From positions 62,001-126,000 of the forward strand of contig UQIE01000004.1 in the NCBI GenBank assembly GCA_900541065.1: a stretch of DNA of 64,000 nucleotides, in the 5' to 3' direction. Numbering within the stretch: the stretch's first letter is position 1; each line of letters begins with the position of its first letter. The DNA is from an uncultured Collinsella sp. GTDB taxonomy: Bacteria > Actinomycetota > Coriobacteriia > Coriobacteriales > Coriobacteriaceae. Both the position numbers and the translations under genes were made by a program. The notes beneath the pieces are model-generated. The model did not search any database. It was not told the origin of the DNA and was given only the letters and a program-made list of their open reading frames with translations. Below, one piece after another: positions 18,621 through 28,506 of the stretch.

Positions 18621-19331
18621 ATGGCGCAGCGCGAGCAATACGAACGGGTTAAACGGATGGACCGCTGGGCGGGCAAGCTGCTTGGTCATAAGGCGGTGGT
18701 CGTGGCGATTCTGGTTGTCATTGCCGCCGCGAGCGGCTTGGCGATGGCAAGTTTTGGTGGCCACTCTAGCGGCGTGTCGTTTGAGCGTAGTGATGAGGCG
18801 GGCACCTCGAATGTGCGCGGGGCCGGGGATGCGTCTCCTGATGATGCCGATGAGTCGTCTGCCAAGAGCTCTTTTGCTGCCGAGGTGTACGTTGATGTGG
18901 ATGGCGCCGTTGTGAGGCCTGGCGTGTACCGGCTCAAAGATGGAGCACGGGTATCCCAGGCGATCGATGCCGCCGGAGGGCTTACGGCCGAGGCGGATGT
19001 GACAGGGCTTAATCGTGCGTCCAAGGTCACAGATGGTCAAAAGATCTATGTGCCGACGGTAGGGGAGCAACAGGCGGCTGCGGCGGTCGGTGGGGCCGAA
19101 AGCGGTGCTGCCACGACTCCTAGTGCGGGGTCTTCGTCGGGGCTCGTGAACATCAATACGGCAAGTGCGGCGGAGCTGCAGACGCTTTCGGGCATCGGGC
19201 CTTCTATGGCCCAGTCAATTATCGACGAACGGACGCAAAACGGGGCCTTTGCCTCGGTTGATGACCTTATGCGCGTATCGGGGATCGGTGAGAAGAAGCT
19301 CGCCAAAATCAAAGATTGCATCTGCGTATGA
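18621..19331 (+). CDS. comEA: competence DNA receptor ComEA
   Basis: 236 aa. One membrane helix at about residues 24-46, a Ser/Gly/Asp-rich linker, an SLBB domain at about 90-150 (VDVDGAVVRPGVYRL), then the double helix-hairpin-helix DNA-binding domain at about 175-236 (VNINTASAAELQTLSGIG and VSGIGEKKLAKI). ComEA captures incoming DNA outside the membrane and hands it to ComEC. GGGAGG lies before ATG 18621. The stop overlaps the comEC start by 4 nt. Confidence 0.93.
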   Translation: MAQREQYERVKRMDRWAGKLLGHKAVVVAILVVIAAASGLAMASFGGHSSGVSFERSDEAGTSNVRGAGDASPDDADESSAKSSFAAEVYVDVDGAVVRPGVYRLKDGARVSQAIDAAGGLTAEADVTGLNRASKVTDGQKIYVPTVGEQQAAAAVGGAESGAATTPSAGSSSGLVNINTASAAELQTLSGIGPSMAQSIIDERTQNGAFASVDDLMRVSGIGEKKLAKIKDCICV

Positions 19332-21631
19332 GTGCGACCGAGCGCGAGCATGTGATGCCTCCGCGGCCCCTGATACCGTGGACGATGGCCCTGTGTGCCG
19401 GCATGTGCATAAGCTGCACCTTGGTGCTCAACGTGGCCGCTGATGCGCTACTGGGGGAGCAGGCGCCAGCGTTCGGGCCGCTATGGGCCATTCCCGTTGC
19501 GGCGGCGGTATTCGTTGCGCTGGCTCAATCTTGTGCGCGGCTTACCCCTTGGAAGCGGTGGCTGTATGCCGCGTCCGTCGGTCTCGTGGCGGGAGCGGTC
19601 GTCTCGGCGTGGTGGGCTGTGGGCGCGCTAAGCGCCTCGAAGGCGCTCGACGGTCGAGCGGCAAGCAGCCTCGAGTTTGTCGTGCAGGGTGATCCATCCA
19701 TAAACGACGACGTGTATTCCTATACCTGCGAGGCACGCGCGGACGGTAAGAACTTGGCAACGGTTCGCCTATCGTGTGACCGCGAGCTCAAGGTCGGGGC
19801 GCACGCGCGTGTTATCGGTCGCGTTTCACGTTTTGAGAACGATGCATATGGACGATCGCGCGTGCTCCGAGGCGAGGTGCGCAAGGTTAAACCCGTTCGG
19901 ATTTTATCGGTCGACGAGGGCTCTCCGGGGCCGCTGCTTCGGCTGCGAAATGGGCTGCTTGCGTCCATCGCGCCTGCGACCGACCCGGCGCGTGCGCTCA
20001 TAGCCGGTGTCGCCTGCGGTCGTTCGGCCGAGCTGCGCGCCCAGCCGGCGGGCGACTGGTTTTCGGTGACGGGAACGGCGCATCTTATCGCCGTCTCGGG
20101 CAGCCATTTGGCTATCGTGGGGTTTGTAATCGAGGGTGTATTGCAAAAGACTCGGTGCTCACGTGGTCTTCAGCGGGCGATATTGGCGATTACGCTTGTG
20201 GGCTACGCTGCCTTTACGGGCGCGTCTCCCTCGGCCGTGCGCGCGTGCTGCATGGTGTTCGCGACGCTTGTCGTAAACGGCGCGGGGCGTCGCCGGCACG
20301 GCGCATCGGCACTCTTCGTAACCATGTCCATCTTTGTGCTACTGAGGCCGACGGTGCTGTTCGAGATGGGCTTTCAGCTTTCATATGCCAGCGTCTTTGC
20401 CATCCTGTGCTTTTGCCCGTACGTCACCTACGCTTTGGGTGAGCTGGGTGTGCCATCGGGCATTGCCAGTATGCTCTCCGTCACACTGTGCTCGCAGTTG
20501 GCGACTCTTCCCATTACCATTCCTGCCTTCGGTACGTTCTCGCTCATTGCTCCGTTGGCAAATACGGTCATCGGTCCGGTGGTGAGCGTACTGCTTGCTG
20601 TGTCGATCGTGCTGGTTCCCTTTTCGCTCGTGGGACCGTTGCGGACTTGGGCGCTCATTGTGCCCATGATTGCCGCCCGTTGCGCGCTGTTCTTCGAGCA
20701 GCTGTTTGCCGCCGTGCCGGGTGCATCCGTGAGCGTGCCGCCCGATAGCATGTGGATTTACCTAGTGCCGTGTTTGCTCGCGGTTCTGCTGGCCTGGTGG
20801 CCGCGTCCCCGTGCACGTCCTATGGCGGTGGGGCTTGCATGCCTGGTGCTCTTGGCTGCGATTCCGTACGTCTACTGGGATCGATTCGCTCCACCTTCGG
20901 TGACGGTACTCGATGTGGGCCAGGCCGATGCGATTCTTATCCGCCAGGACGGCGCAGTAGCACTCGTCGACTGCGGGCTCGACGAGCGCGTGGTAGCGGC
21001 GTTGGTTCGCAATAACGTGCACCATATCGATGCCGTCTTTGTGACGCATTGGGATGAGGACCACTGGGGCGGTCTGCCTGCCGTGCTCGAACAGTTTTCG
21101 GTCGGAACGATTGCCGTGGCGGCTGATGCGCTGGAGGATGCTCCTGCCGAGGTATTGAACCGACCTGGCGTGGAGTATCGGCAGGTGCGCCGTGGGGATA
21201 CGGTTGACATCGGCTCATTTTGCGCTCGCGTGATGTGGCCATTCGAGTCCGTGGATGGCGAGGGAAATGAGGACTCGCTTGTCCTGCTGCTCTCTTATAT
21301 TCAGGAAGGCAAAGGCCTGCGTATGCTCCTCACCGGCGATGCCGAGCTCGACCAAGAACGGGAATTCGTGCAGGAGGTGGGGGATATCGATGTACTTAAA
21401 CTTGGGCATCACGGCTCCAAGGTTTCAGTTGATGGTGAGTTGCTGGACGTCCTGAAGCCCGAGCTTTCCCTCGCGAGCGCGGGCGAGGGGAATCGATACA
21501 GCCATCCGTCCGATGCCTGCATCGATGCCGTTAAGGAAGCGGGCGGTGTGTTCGCGTGCACTATCGAACACGGCGACATTACCGTCACGCCAACTGCGAA
21601 TGGCTTTGCGATGCGATGCCAGCGACCGTGA
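19328..21631 (+). CDS. comEC: competence DNA channel ComEC/Rec2
   Basis: 767 aa polytopic membrane protein: N-terminal DUF4131-like soluble region, the Competence membrane domain (HLIAVSGSHLAIVGF and GASPSAVRA), and a C-terminal metallo-beta-lactamase domain with THWDEDHWGG and LGHHGSKVS. It forms the channel for single-stranded DNA uptake; the lactamase-like domain is thought to degrade the other strand. It is intact and full-length, so the uptake machine is probably functional. The ATG overlaps the comEA stop as ATGA. Confidence 0.94.
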   Translation: MSATEREHVMPPRPLIPWTMALCAGMCISCTLVLNVAADALLGEQAPAFGPLWAIPVAAAVFVALAQSCARLTPWKRWLYAASVGLVAGAVVSAWWAVGALSASKALDGRAASSLEFVVQGDPSINDDVYSYTCEARADGKNLATVRLSCDRELKVGAHARVIGRVSRFENDAYGRSRVLRGEVRKVKPVRILSVDEGSPGPLLRLRNGLLASIAPATDPARALIAGVACGRSAELRAQPAGDWFSVTGTAHLIAVSGSHLAIVGFVIEGVLQKTRCSRGLQRAILAITLVGYAAFTGASPSAVRACCMVFATLVVNGAGRRRHGASALFVTMSIFVLLRPTVLFEMGFQLSYASVFAILCFCPYVTYALGELGVPSGIASMLSVTLCSQLATLPITIPAFGTFSLIAPLANTVIGPVVSVLLAVSIVLVPFSLVGPLRTWALIVPMIAARCALFFEQLFAAVPGASVSVPPDSMWIYLVPCLLAVLLAWWPRPRARPMAVGLACLVLLAAIPYVYWDRFAPPSVTVLDVGQADAILIRQDGAVALVDCGLDERVVAALVRNNVHHIDAVFVTHWDEDHWGGLPAVLEQFSVGTIAVAADALEDAPAEVLNRPGVEYRQVRRGDTVDIGSFCARVMWPFESVDGEGNEDSLVLLLSYIQEGKGLRMLLTGDAELDQEREFVQEVGDIDVLKLGHHGSKVSVDGELLDVLKPELSLASAGEGNRYSHPSDACIDAVKEAGGVFACTIEHGDITVTPTANGFAMRCQRP

Positions 21632-21639
21632 CGACGTCG

Positions 21640-21669
21640 TTGGCGTGTGGTGGGCCCCTGGGCTAGAAT
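21640..21669 (+). promoter_or_regulatory. candidate holA promoter
   Basis: TTGGCG (21640-21645), 18-bp spacer, TAGAAT (21664-21669), about 40 bp before the holA start. Confidence 0.5.
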
Positions 21670-21709
21670 GGCACGGAACGAATACGAAGGCCTGCGGGAG
21701 GGGAGCGCA

Positions 21710-22672
21710 ATGTCCGAAATCGGTCTGCTGCCGGCATATCTGATCGTCGGTACCGACGGCGTCAAGCGCGATCACGCCGTCTCGCGTATGAAAGCGCGTC
21801 TGGAAAAGACGGGCATGGTCGAGTTCAACCTCGACGAGCGCGATATGACCAAAGACCCCGATATCGAGTCGATTATCGGATCGCTTAACACCTTTCCGAT
21901 GGGCAGCGAGTTTCGCCTGGTAATCCTTGATGGCTGCTCAAAGCTCGCCAAGGCGGTCTCGGAGCCGCTTGTCGAGTATCTGGCGAGTCCCAGCCCCACG
22001 ACGGTTTGCCTCATCATCGCCGACTCGCTTGCCAAGAACACGCGCCTGTATAAGGCGATCGACAAGATCGACAAGAAAGCCGTGATCGATTGCTCCGGTA
22101 CCAAGCGCTGGGAGCTTCCGCGCCGTGTGCAGCAGATGGCGACGCAGCACGGCAAGTCGATCTCGACGGCGGCCGCCGAGGAGCTCGTCTCGCGTTCGGG
22201 TGAAAACACTCGCATGCTCGATAACGACTTGGCTAAGCTTGCCCAGATGGTCGAGGCGCCCCAGATTGAGCTTGCCGACGTTGAGCGCTGGATTGTACGT
22301 ACGGCCGAGGTTCAACCCTGGGACTTTCTCAATGCGGTCTCGGCCCGTGACATGCGCCGTTCGCTCGAGCTCTTCAATCTAATGCCCGCCAAGAGCTACG
22401 TGTGGACGTACACATTGCTGTGCGGCCGCATTCGCGAGCTTATCGTTGCCAAGGCGCTCGATGCGCGCGGACAGGGTCGTGAGCTGGCCGCAACGCTCAA
22501 ACTCCAGTCCTGGCAGGTCAAGAATCACCTGACCTGGGCACGTCGCTTTTCGATGGCAGAGCTCGTCGCAGCGCTCGAGGGTGCCGTTGATGTGGAGCTC
22601 GCGCTCAAGGGTTCGGCCGATTCCCAGACCGCGCTTTTGCTCTGGATTACGAACATCTTGAGAAAATCGTGA
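21710..22672 (+). CDS. holA: DNA polymerase III delta subunit
   Basis: 320 aa clamp-loader subunit. N-terminal segment LPAYLIVGTDGVKRDHAVSR is the degenerate P-loop region of HolA; the C-terminal helical collar domain follows (QPWDFLNAV...ELFNLM). It opens the beta clamp with tau and delta'. GGGAGGGGAG precedes ATG 21710. The location between comEC and rpsT is the standard order in Gram-positives. Confidence 0.92.
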   Translation: MSEIGLLPAYLIVGTDGVKRDHAVSRMKARLEKTGMVEFNLDERDMTKDPDIESIIGSLNTFPMGSEFRLVILDGCSKLAKAVSEPLVEYLASPSPTTVCLIIADSLAKNTRLYKAIDKIDKKAVIDCSGTKRWELPRRVQQMATQHGKSISTAAAEELVSRSGENTRMLDNDLAKLAQMVEAPQIELADVERWIVRTAEVQPWDFLNAVSARDMRRSLELFNLMPAKSYVWTYTLLCGRIRELIVAKALDARGQGRELAATLKLQSWQVKNHLTWARRFSMAELVAALEGAVDVELALKGSADSQTALLLWITNILRKS

Positions 22673-22721
22673 TGATACCTGCCTATTTGACAAATTCGTT
22701 CTATCCCTTTGAGGGGGAGCG

Positions 22722-22730
22722 TGCTATAGT
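22722..22730 (+). promoter_or_regulatory. extended -10 element of rpsT
   Basis: TGC-TATAGT, identical to the rpmB element. A TTGACA at 22686 is too far upstream to be its -35. Confidence 0.6.
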
Positions 22731-22740
22731 AGGCGCTTGC

Positions 22741-22778
22741 ATGACCTCACCGTGTCTCAGAGGTGTCATACATTTTTT
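22741..22778 (+). promoter_or_regulatory. possible attenuator in the rpsT leader
   Basis: ATGACCTC can pair with GAGGTGTCAT (two-base bulge), and the hairpin is followed three bases later by TTTTTT. It lies in the transcribed leader ahead of rpsT. The stem is weak, so this is tentative. Confidence 0.3.
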
Positions 22779-22805
22779 GCAAGGAACTCGAAAGGAACTC
22801 CAGAA

Positions 22806-23072
22806 GTGGCAAACATCAAGTCTCAGAAGAAGCGTATCCGCACCAATGAGGCAGCTCGCATGCGTAACAAGGCTGTCAAGTCCGAGCTCAAGACGCTGAC
22901 CAAGCACGTCCAGTCCGCCGTCGCCGAGGGCGACGCCGAGAAGGCCCAGGCTGCCCTCAAGACCGTCACCAAGCGTCTCGACATGGCTGCCGCCAAGCAT
23001 GTTATCCACAAGAACCAGGCTTCCAACCGCAAGTCCGGTCTTGCCAAGCTCGTGAACAGCATCAACGCCTAA
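22806..23072 (+). CDS. rpsT: 30S ribosomal protein S20
   Basis: 88 aa basic helical protein, [21 protein letters not shown], binding 16S rRNA. A GTG start at 22806 fits the family N-terminus; GAAAGGAAC lies about nine bases before it. S20 genes in other bacteria are autoregulated and often start at a non-ATG codon. Confidence 0.95.
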   Translation: MANIKSQKKRIRTNEAARMRNKAVKSELKTLTKHVQSAVAEGDAEKAQAALKTVTKRLDMAAAKHVIHKNQASNRKSGLAKLVNSINA

Positions 23073-23106
23073 GTTGTAAATTTCACACCACACAGATTAC
23101 GCGCAT

Positions 23107-23143
23107 AAATGGAGCCTGTTTTATGGAACAGGCTCCATTTTTT
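23107..23143 (+). terminator. intrinsic terminator after rpsT
   Basis: AAATGGAGCCTGTT and AACAGGCTCCATTT form a 14-bp perfect stem with a 6-base loop and run into TTTTTT. One of the strongest terminators in the window. Confidence 0.95.
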
Positions 23144-23155
23144 GTACCGCTCGGG

Positions 23156-23161
23156 TAAGAT
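23156..23161 (+). promoter_or_regulatory. -10-like element immediately before lepA
   Basis: TAAGAT ends seven bases before the lepA ATG, so a transcript from it would be leaderless or nearly so. It follows CCGCTCGGGTA, an 11-base string also present before the first dnaJ gene at 27265-27275. Confidence 0.4.
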
Positions 23162-23168
23162 AGTCCGC

Positions 23169-24980
23169 ATGAATACTTCAATTGACATTTCCCACATCCG
23201 CAACTTCTCGATTGTTGCGCACATCGACCATGGCAAGTCCACGATCAGTGACCGCATTCTCGAGCTCACCCATACCGTCGACGAGCGCGACATGGAGTCG
23301 CAGCTGCTCGACACCATGGATATCGAGCGCGAGCGCGGCATCACGATCAAGTCCAATGCCGTTCGCGTGTCCTATGACGCCGACGATGGCGAGACGTATC
23401 AGTTCAATCTGATCGATACGCCGGGCCACGTGGACTTTACCTATGAGGTTTCGCGCTCGCTGGCAGCCTGTGAGGGCGCGGTGCTCGTTGTCGACGCCAC
23501 GCAGGGCGTTGAGGCGCAGACCGTCTCTAACGCGACGCTCGCCATGAACGCCAATCTGGACATTGTGCCGGCCATCAACAAGATCGACCTGCCCTCGGCT
23601 CATCCCGACGAGGTTAAGACCGAGATCGAGGATGACCTGGCGATCCCTGCCGATGATGCCGTGTGTGTCTCGGGCAAGACCGGCGAGGGCATCCACGATC
23701 TGCTGGAGTCCATTGTCTTTTTGATCTCTCCGCCCAAGGGCGATGCGAACGCGCCGCTCAAGGCACTCATTCTGGATTCATACTTCGACGAGTATCGTGG
23801 CGTCGTCGCCACGGTCCGCATCTTTGACGGCTCCATCAAAAAGGGCGATACCTTGCGCATGATGCAGGCAAAGGGCGACTTTTTGGTCGATGGCGTGGGC
23901 GTCAAGCGTCCCGCCGAGACCCCGGTCGACGCGCTCACGGTCGGCGAGGTCGGATACGTGGTCACGGGCCTGAAGGACCCCGAGGCCGTTCGCGTGGGCG
24001 ATACCCTCACGTGGGCGTCGAATCCCTGCCCCGAGCCGCTTCCCGGCTACCGCGAGGCCAAGCCCATGGTTTATACGGGCCTGTTCCCGATCGATAACAA
24101 GGACTACGAGAACCTGCGTGACGCGCTCGATAAGCTACACGTCAACGACCCGTCGTTGGTGTGGGAGCCCGAGACCTCGGTGGCGCTCGGCTTTGGCTTC
24201 CGCGTGGGCTTCCTGGGCCTGCTGCATATGGAGGTCGTTAAGGAACGCCTGGAGCGCGAGTTCAATCTGGACCTCATTGCCACGAGTCCTTCGGTCGACT
24301 ATCACGTGTACAAGACCGATGGCGAGATGATCGATGTCCGCAGCCCGCAGGACCTGCCCGAGGCCACACGTATCGAGCGTATCGAGGAACCCTACCTCAA
24401 GGCCAAGATCATCTGTCCGCCCGAGTATACGGGTGCCGTCATGCAGCTCGCCATCGAGCACCGCGGCGTGACGACCGACATGATCCATCTCACGAGCAAA
24501 TCGGTCGAGATGCGCTTCGATATGCCGCTTGCCGAGCTCATTTTGGACTTCTTTGACCAGCTCAAGAGCCGTACCAAGGGCTATGCCTCGCTCGACTACG
24601 AGTTCAACGAGTACCGTCCCTCCGAGCTTGTGAAGCTCGATATCTTGCTTTCGGGTGATGAGGTGGACGCGCTGTCGTTTATCGTCCATAAGGACAAGGC
24701 CTATGGCCTGGCCCGTGGTCTGTGCGACAAACTTAAGGAGATCATCCCGCGTCAGCTGTTCGAGGTGCCCATCCAGGGTGCTATCGGTAACAAGATCATC
24801 GCCCGTTCCACCGTCAAAGCGCGTCGCAAGGACGTTCTTGCCAAGTGCTACGGCGGCGATATCTCGCGTAAGCGCAAACTGCTCGAGAAGCAGAAAGAGG
24901 GCAAGAAGCGCATGAAGGCCATCGGATCGGTCGAGGTCCCGCAGGAGGCCTTTATGGCGATCCTCAAGGTGGACGAGTAG
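23169..24980 (+). CDS. lepA: elongation factor 4 (LepA) GTPase
   Basis: 603 aa translational GTPase that back-translocates or remodels stalled ribosomes and aids 30S assembly. G1 [10 protein letters not shown]3 DTPGH, G4 NKID are present, then domains II, III and the LepA-specific C-terminal domain with [19 protein letters not shown]. No ribosome-binding site is visible before ATG 23169, but the family N-terminus supports this start. It leads an operon with dus and hemW. Confidence 0.96.
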   Translation: MNTSIDISHIRNFSIVAHIDHGKSTISDRILELTHTVDERDMESQLLDTMDIERERGITIKSNAVRVSYDADDGETYQFNLIDTPGHVDFTYEVSRSLAACEGAVLVVDATQGVEAQTVSNATLAMNANLDIVPAINKIDLPSAHPDEVKTEIEDDLAIPADDAVCVSGKTGEGIHDLLESIVFLISPPKGDANAPLKALILDSYFDEYRGVVATVRIFDGSIKKGDTLRMMQAKGDFLVDGVGVKRPAETPVDALTVGEVGYVVTGLKDPEAVRVGDTLTWASNPCPEPLPGYREAKPMVYTGLFPIDNKDYENLRDALDKLHVNDPSLVWEPETSVALGFGFRVGFLGLLHMEVVKERLEREFNLDLIATSPSVDYHVYKTDGEMIDVRSPQDLPEATRIERIEEPYLKAKIICPPEYTGAVMQLAIEHRGVTTDMIHLTSKSVEMRFDMPLAELILDFFDQLKSRTKGYASLDYEFNEYRPSELVKLDILLSGDEVDALSFIVHKDKAYGLARGLCDKLKEIIPRQLFEVPIQGAIGNKIIARSTVKARRKDVLAKCYGGDISRKRKLLEKQKEGKKRMKAIGSVEVPQEAFMAILKVDE

Positions 24981-24984
24981 GTCT

Positions 24985-26028
24985 ATGGCGCTTTCCGAAT
25001 ACAGCAAGCGGCTGCTGGGCGCCTATGCCGAGCAGCCGTTCCTTATGGCTCCCATGGCGGGCGTGACTGACCCCGCCTACCGCATCATGTGTCGCCGCCG
25101 CGGTGCCAACCTTGCCTACAGCGAGATGGTGAGCGTGGCGGGCCTTGCCTATGCCAGCAACAAAACGTGGCGCCTGGTGCTGCCGGCCGACGAGGAGCAG
25201 CAGATTTGCGTGCAGCTCTTTGGCTCCAAGCCCGATCAGTTTGCGAGTGCCGTCGCCGCCGTCGAGGAGCGTGTGGGCGATCGCCTGTCGCTCATCGATA
25301 TCAACATGGCCTGTCCTGCCCGAAAGGTTGTCACCAAGGGCGAGGGCTCTGCCCTTATGCGCACGCCCGATTTGGCCGAGAAGATCGTCGAGGCGGCGGT
25401 GGGCGCGGCGCATGTGCCCGTGACCGTAAAGATCCGCAAGGGCTTTTATGCCGAGGACCGTAATGCCGCGACGTTTGCCCAGATGCTCGAAGGCGCCGGT
25501 GCCGCCGCGGTGGCGGTGCATGGCCGCTGCGCCACGCAGCTCTATACGGGCCAGGCCGATTGGTCGGTCGTCGATGAGGTTGCCGACGCCGTTGAGATTC
25601 CCGTGATCGGTTCGGGCGACGTGTTTACCGCCGAGGATGCCGCGGAGCATCTGCGCAACTCGGGCGCCAGCGCGGTGTTTATCGCGCGCGGTATCTACGG
25701 GAACCCGTGGGTGTTTGGCGATGCTCGCGCCCTTGCGCTCGATGGCATACCGGTGACGGCTCGCAGCTCCGTCGAGCGCCTGGACGCCCTGCGTGAGCAC
25801 CTAACGCTGACACATGAGCTCCTGCCGCTCATGTCGCGTGCCCGTACGTACGCAAGCTGGTACTTAAAAGGCATGCCCCATGCCGCCGCCTGGCGTGCCC
25901 ATGTGGTGCGCTGCTCCACGTATGAGGAGTTTATGGCGCTGGTCGATGAGATCGAGCATGATGTGGTGGCCTGCGAGGCTGCCCTTGCCGCCGGCGAATC
26001 GGTGCCCCCTCATCCGCTGGAGGCTTAA
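24985..26028 (+). CDS. dus: tRNA-dihydrouridine synthase
   Basis: 347 aa FMN TIM-barrel enzyme reducing uridines in tRNA D loops. Motifs APMAGVTDPAYR near the N-terminus, DINMACPARKV with the catalytic Cys, and GSGDVFTAEDA for flavin binding are all present. It belongs to the DusB-like group by overall pattern, but which position it modifies cannot be told from sequence. It starts 4 nt after lepA. Confidence 0.92.
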   Translation: MALSEYSKRLLGAYAEQPFLMAPMAGVTDPAYRIMCRRRGANLAYSEMVSVAGLAYASNKTWRLVLPADEEQQICVQLFGSKPDQFASAVAAVEERVGDRLSLIDINMACPARKVVTKGEGSALMRTPDLAEKIVEAAVGAAHVPVTVKIRKGFYAEDRNAATFAQMLEGAGAAAVAVHGRCATQLYTGQADWSVVDEVADAVEIPVIGSGDVFTAEDAAEHLRNSGASAVFIARGIYGNPWVFGDARALALDGIPVTARSSVERLDALREHLTLTHELLPLMSRARTYASWYLKGMPHAAAWRAHVVRCSTYEEFMALVDEIEHDVVACEAALAAGESVPPHPLEA

Positions 26029-26030
26029 GG

Positions 26031-27263
26031 GTGGCCGTTACCGCGCTGTACGTGCACGTGCCGTTTTGCGCTCAAAAGTGCCGGTACTGCGACTTTGACT
26101 CGCGCAGTTTCGCTTCGTGCGAGCTGGGTGCAGCGCTCGATGCCTATTTTGAGCAGTTGTTCGCGCGCCTCGATGCTTTTGGCAAGGCTGGTGCCCTTGA
26201 CCAGATCCGCACCGTCTATGTTGGCGGCGGTACGCCGTCGCTGGCGGGGGAGCGCCTGGTAGAACTCGCCCGGCGTATCTCTGCGTGGTGCGCCCCCGTT
26301 GAGTTTACCTGCGAGGCCAATCCCGAGTCGCTGACCGCCGAGCTTGCCACTGCGCTTGCCAAGGTTGGTGTCACACGCGTCTCTCTGGGCGTGCAAACGC
26401 TCGATAACACCGAACTTACTGCCATCGGCCGTATTCACGATGCCGATCGGGCGCTCGCTGCCATCGCGACGGTCAAGAACGCTGGGCTTGACGTGTCGTG
26501 CGACCTTATGTGCGGACTTCCCGGGCAAACCGCATCGAGTTGGAAGCGCACGCTCGATGGCGTGCTCGCGGCGGCTCCACATCATGTGTCGGTCTACCCG
26601 CTTACGCTCGAGGAGGGGACGCCCCTTTATCGCATGGCGTGCCGCGACGAGTCGCTCGAGCCTGATGAGGATTTTCAGGCCGCCTGCATGGATGTGGCGC
26701 GTGAGCGTCTGGGTGCGGCCGGTTATCACCCCTATGAGGTGGCAAGCTATGCGCTCGACGGGCATGAGTGCGCCCATAACATTGCCTACTGGACCGGACG
26801 GGGCTACCTGGGCCTGGGTCGTTCTGCCGCGGGCATGCTCGACGCCGAGGATTTCGATCGCTTGGCCGGACTGTTTTCCGACGTGCCTGCTCGCGGCGAT
26901 GCGTATCGCGTGCGCCTGGTGCAACGTGACGATGACGCGACGGCGTTCGAGGCCGAATATCTGTCGCAGCGCGAGGCAGCGGCCGAAGACCTGATGCTTG
27001 CTTGCCGCATGACGCGCGGTGTCGCGTCCGACCTGTTGATTCGCGTGGCTCGTGTCATCCCGGCCGATGAGCTGACAGCTGCTTGCGATCGCGTGCTCGA
27101 ATTGGGTCTTGCCACATGGGTGCCCGAGACGCTCGGGGTCCATGAGGGACCCTTCACTTCGGCAGATGTCGTCGCGGGCCATGTTCGAGCTCGTTTAGCA
27201 CCGACACACCTGGGCTGGCTCGATGGAAATGTTCTGTTCGAGCTGTTTTGGGATCTAGCTTAG
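26031..27263 (+). CDS. hemW: radical SAM heme chaperone HemW-like protein
   Basis: 410 aa. Radical SAM cluster C13-x3-C17-x2-C20 (CAQKCRYC), preceded by YVHVPFC as in HemN/HemW. HemW binds heme and delivers it to respiratory enzymes; it lacks the activity of true coproporphyrinogen dehydrogenase. The common lepA-(dus)-hemW-dnaJ order of Gram-positives supports HemW. The GTG start follows dus by two bases. Confidence 0.88.
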   Translation: MAVTALYVHVPFCAQKCRYCDFDSRSFASCELGAALDAYFEQLFARLDAFGKAGALDQIRTVYVGGGTPSLAGERLVELARRISAWCAPVEFTCEANPESLTAELATALAKVGVTRVSLGVQTLDNTELTAIGRIHDADRALAAIATVKNAGLDVSCDLMCGLPGQTASSWKRTLDGVLAAAPHHVSVYPLTLEEGTPLYRMACRDESLEPDEDFQAACMDVARERLGAAGYHPYEVASYALDGHECAHNIAYWTGRGYLGLGRSAAGMLDAEDFDRLAGLFSDVPARGDAYRVRLVQRDDDATAFEAEYLSQREAAAEDLMLACRMTRGVASDLLIRVARVIPADELTAACDRVLELGLATWVPETLGVHEGPFTSADVVAGHVRARLAPTHLGWLDGNVLFELFWDLA

Positions 27264-27321
27264 GCCGCTCGGGTAGAATTACCGGAATATATTCGCTGCT
27301 GTGAGCAGGAGGTTGCCGCGC

Positions 27322-28425
27322 ATGGCGACGATGAACGAAAAAGATTACTACGAGATTCTGGGTGTCTCCAAGGACGCCACCTCGCGTGATATTCAAAAGG
27401 CCTTCCAGCAAAAGGCCCGCAAGCTCCATCCGGACGTCAACAAAGAGCCGGATGCCGAGGAAAAGTTCAAAGAGGTTTCCGAGGCCTACGCCGTGCTTTC
27501 GGATGAGCAAAAACGTGCGCGCTACGACGCCATGCGTTCGGGCAACCCCTTCGCCGGCGCTCCTACGGCTTCGCCCTATGGCGGCGGCTACGCCGGCAGC
27601 GCGGGCTATGGCAATCCCTTTGAGGGCGGTTTTCCCTTTGGTGGCGCCTGGGGCCAGCCGCGTCGCGGGCAGGCTGCCTACAATCCCGAGAACGGCGCCA
27701 ACGTGGTCGTCGATATCAAACTCGACGCCAAGGAGGCAAAGGGCGGTGCCCGCAAGACCGTCCGCTACACGCGCTTCGATACCTGTAACAACTGCGGCGG
27801 TTCGGGCTCTGTCTCCTCCGAGCATGCCCATACCTGCCCAAGCTGTGGCGGCCGCGGCCATATCGACGTCGACCTGTCCTTCCTGTTTGGTGCGGGCACG
27901 TTCCAGTCGGTCTGCCCCGAGTGCGGCGGTTCCGGTAAGGTCGTGGCCGACCCCTGCCCTGATTGCGGCGGCAGCGGTCGTACTCGCGTAACCTCCGAGC
28001 AGACGATTGAGTTTCCTGCCGGCACGCACGATGGCGACGAGGTCCGCATTGGCGGCATGGGTCATGCTGGCACCAACGGTGCCGCGGGCGGCGATCTGGT
28101 CGGCCGCGCCCATGTTGAGGCCGAGCGCTTGGAAGGCAAAGCTCGTACCGGTTTTTACCTGACGGGCATCGTGGCGCCGTTTTTGGTACTCTCGGCCATC
28201 TCGGGCGTGTTCTCGGCCTTTGCCGTGATGTGCTTTATTCCGTTTGCCATGGGCCTGTTCATGGTGCTTTCGGACGGCGTGCTTCATCGCAGCCTGCTGT
28301 GGTGGAAGCGCGGCGCGATGCAGTTTGCCAACGGTTTTGCCAACGGCTTCATGTTCGCGCTCGTGTCGGTTTGGTTCGCGAGCTGCTCGCAACGGGCCAT
28401 GCTTTCGCCGTACCAAATGCAATAA
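27322..28425 (+). CDS. DnaJ-like protein with zinc fingers and C-terminal membrane segments
   Basis: 367 aa. J domain at 7-70 with HPD at 36-38; Gly-rich linker 73-118; a four-repeat zinc-finger region with CNNCGGSG (155), CPSCGGRG (172), CPECGGSG (198) and CPDCGGSG (212). The substrate-binding C-terminal domain stops after about 45 residues ([18 protein letters not shown]) and is replaced by three hydrophobic segments at about 279-300, 302-319 and 340-356. The second client-binding barrel and dimerisation region of DnaJ are absent. It would place J-domain activity at the membrane to recruit DnaK there; the target is unknown. AGGAGG precedes ATG 27322; a canonical dnaJ follows 81 bp downstream. 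Confidence 0.85.
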   Translation: MATMNEKDYYEILGVSKDATSRDIQKAFQQKARKLHPDVNKEPDAEEKFKEVSEAYAVLSDEQKRARYDAMRSGNPFAGAPTASPYGGGYAGSAGYGNPFEGGFPFGGAWGQPRRGQAAYNPENGANVVVDIKLDAKEAKGGARKTVRYTRFDTCNNCGGSGSVSSEHAHTCPSCGGRGHIDVDLSFLFGAGTFQSVCPECGGSGKVVADPCPDCGGSGRTRVTSEQTIEFPAGTHDGDEVRIGGMGHAGTNGAAGGDLVGRAHVEAERLEGKARTGFYLTGIVAPFLVLSAISGVFSAFAVMCFIPFAMGLFMVLSDGVLHRSLLWWKRGAMQFANGFANGFMFALVSVWFASCSQRAMLSPYQMQ

Positions 28426-28506
28426 CATCAAACCCTCTGTTTGCGGTCGGCCCTGCTTGGGTATAGGACGCACTGTGACAATAATGAAAGTCGGAAGGAT
28501 TCGGTC

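Noticed and set aside
26031..27263. Oxygen-independent coproporphyrinogen dehydrogenase (hemN)
   Set aside because: Length, the lepA-hemW-dnaJ context and N-terminal pattern fit HemW; HemN-type annotation of this subgroup is usually erroneous.
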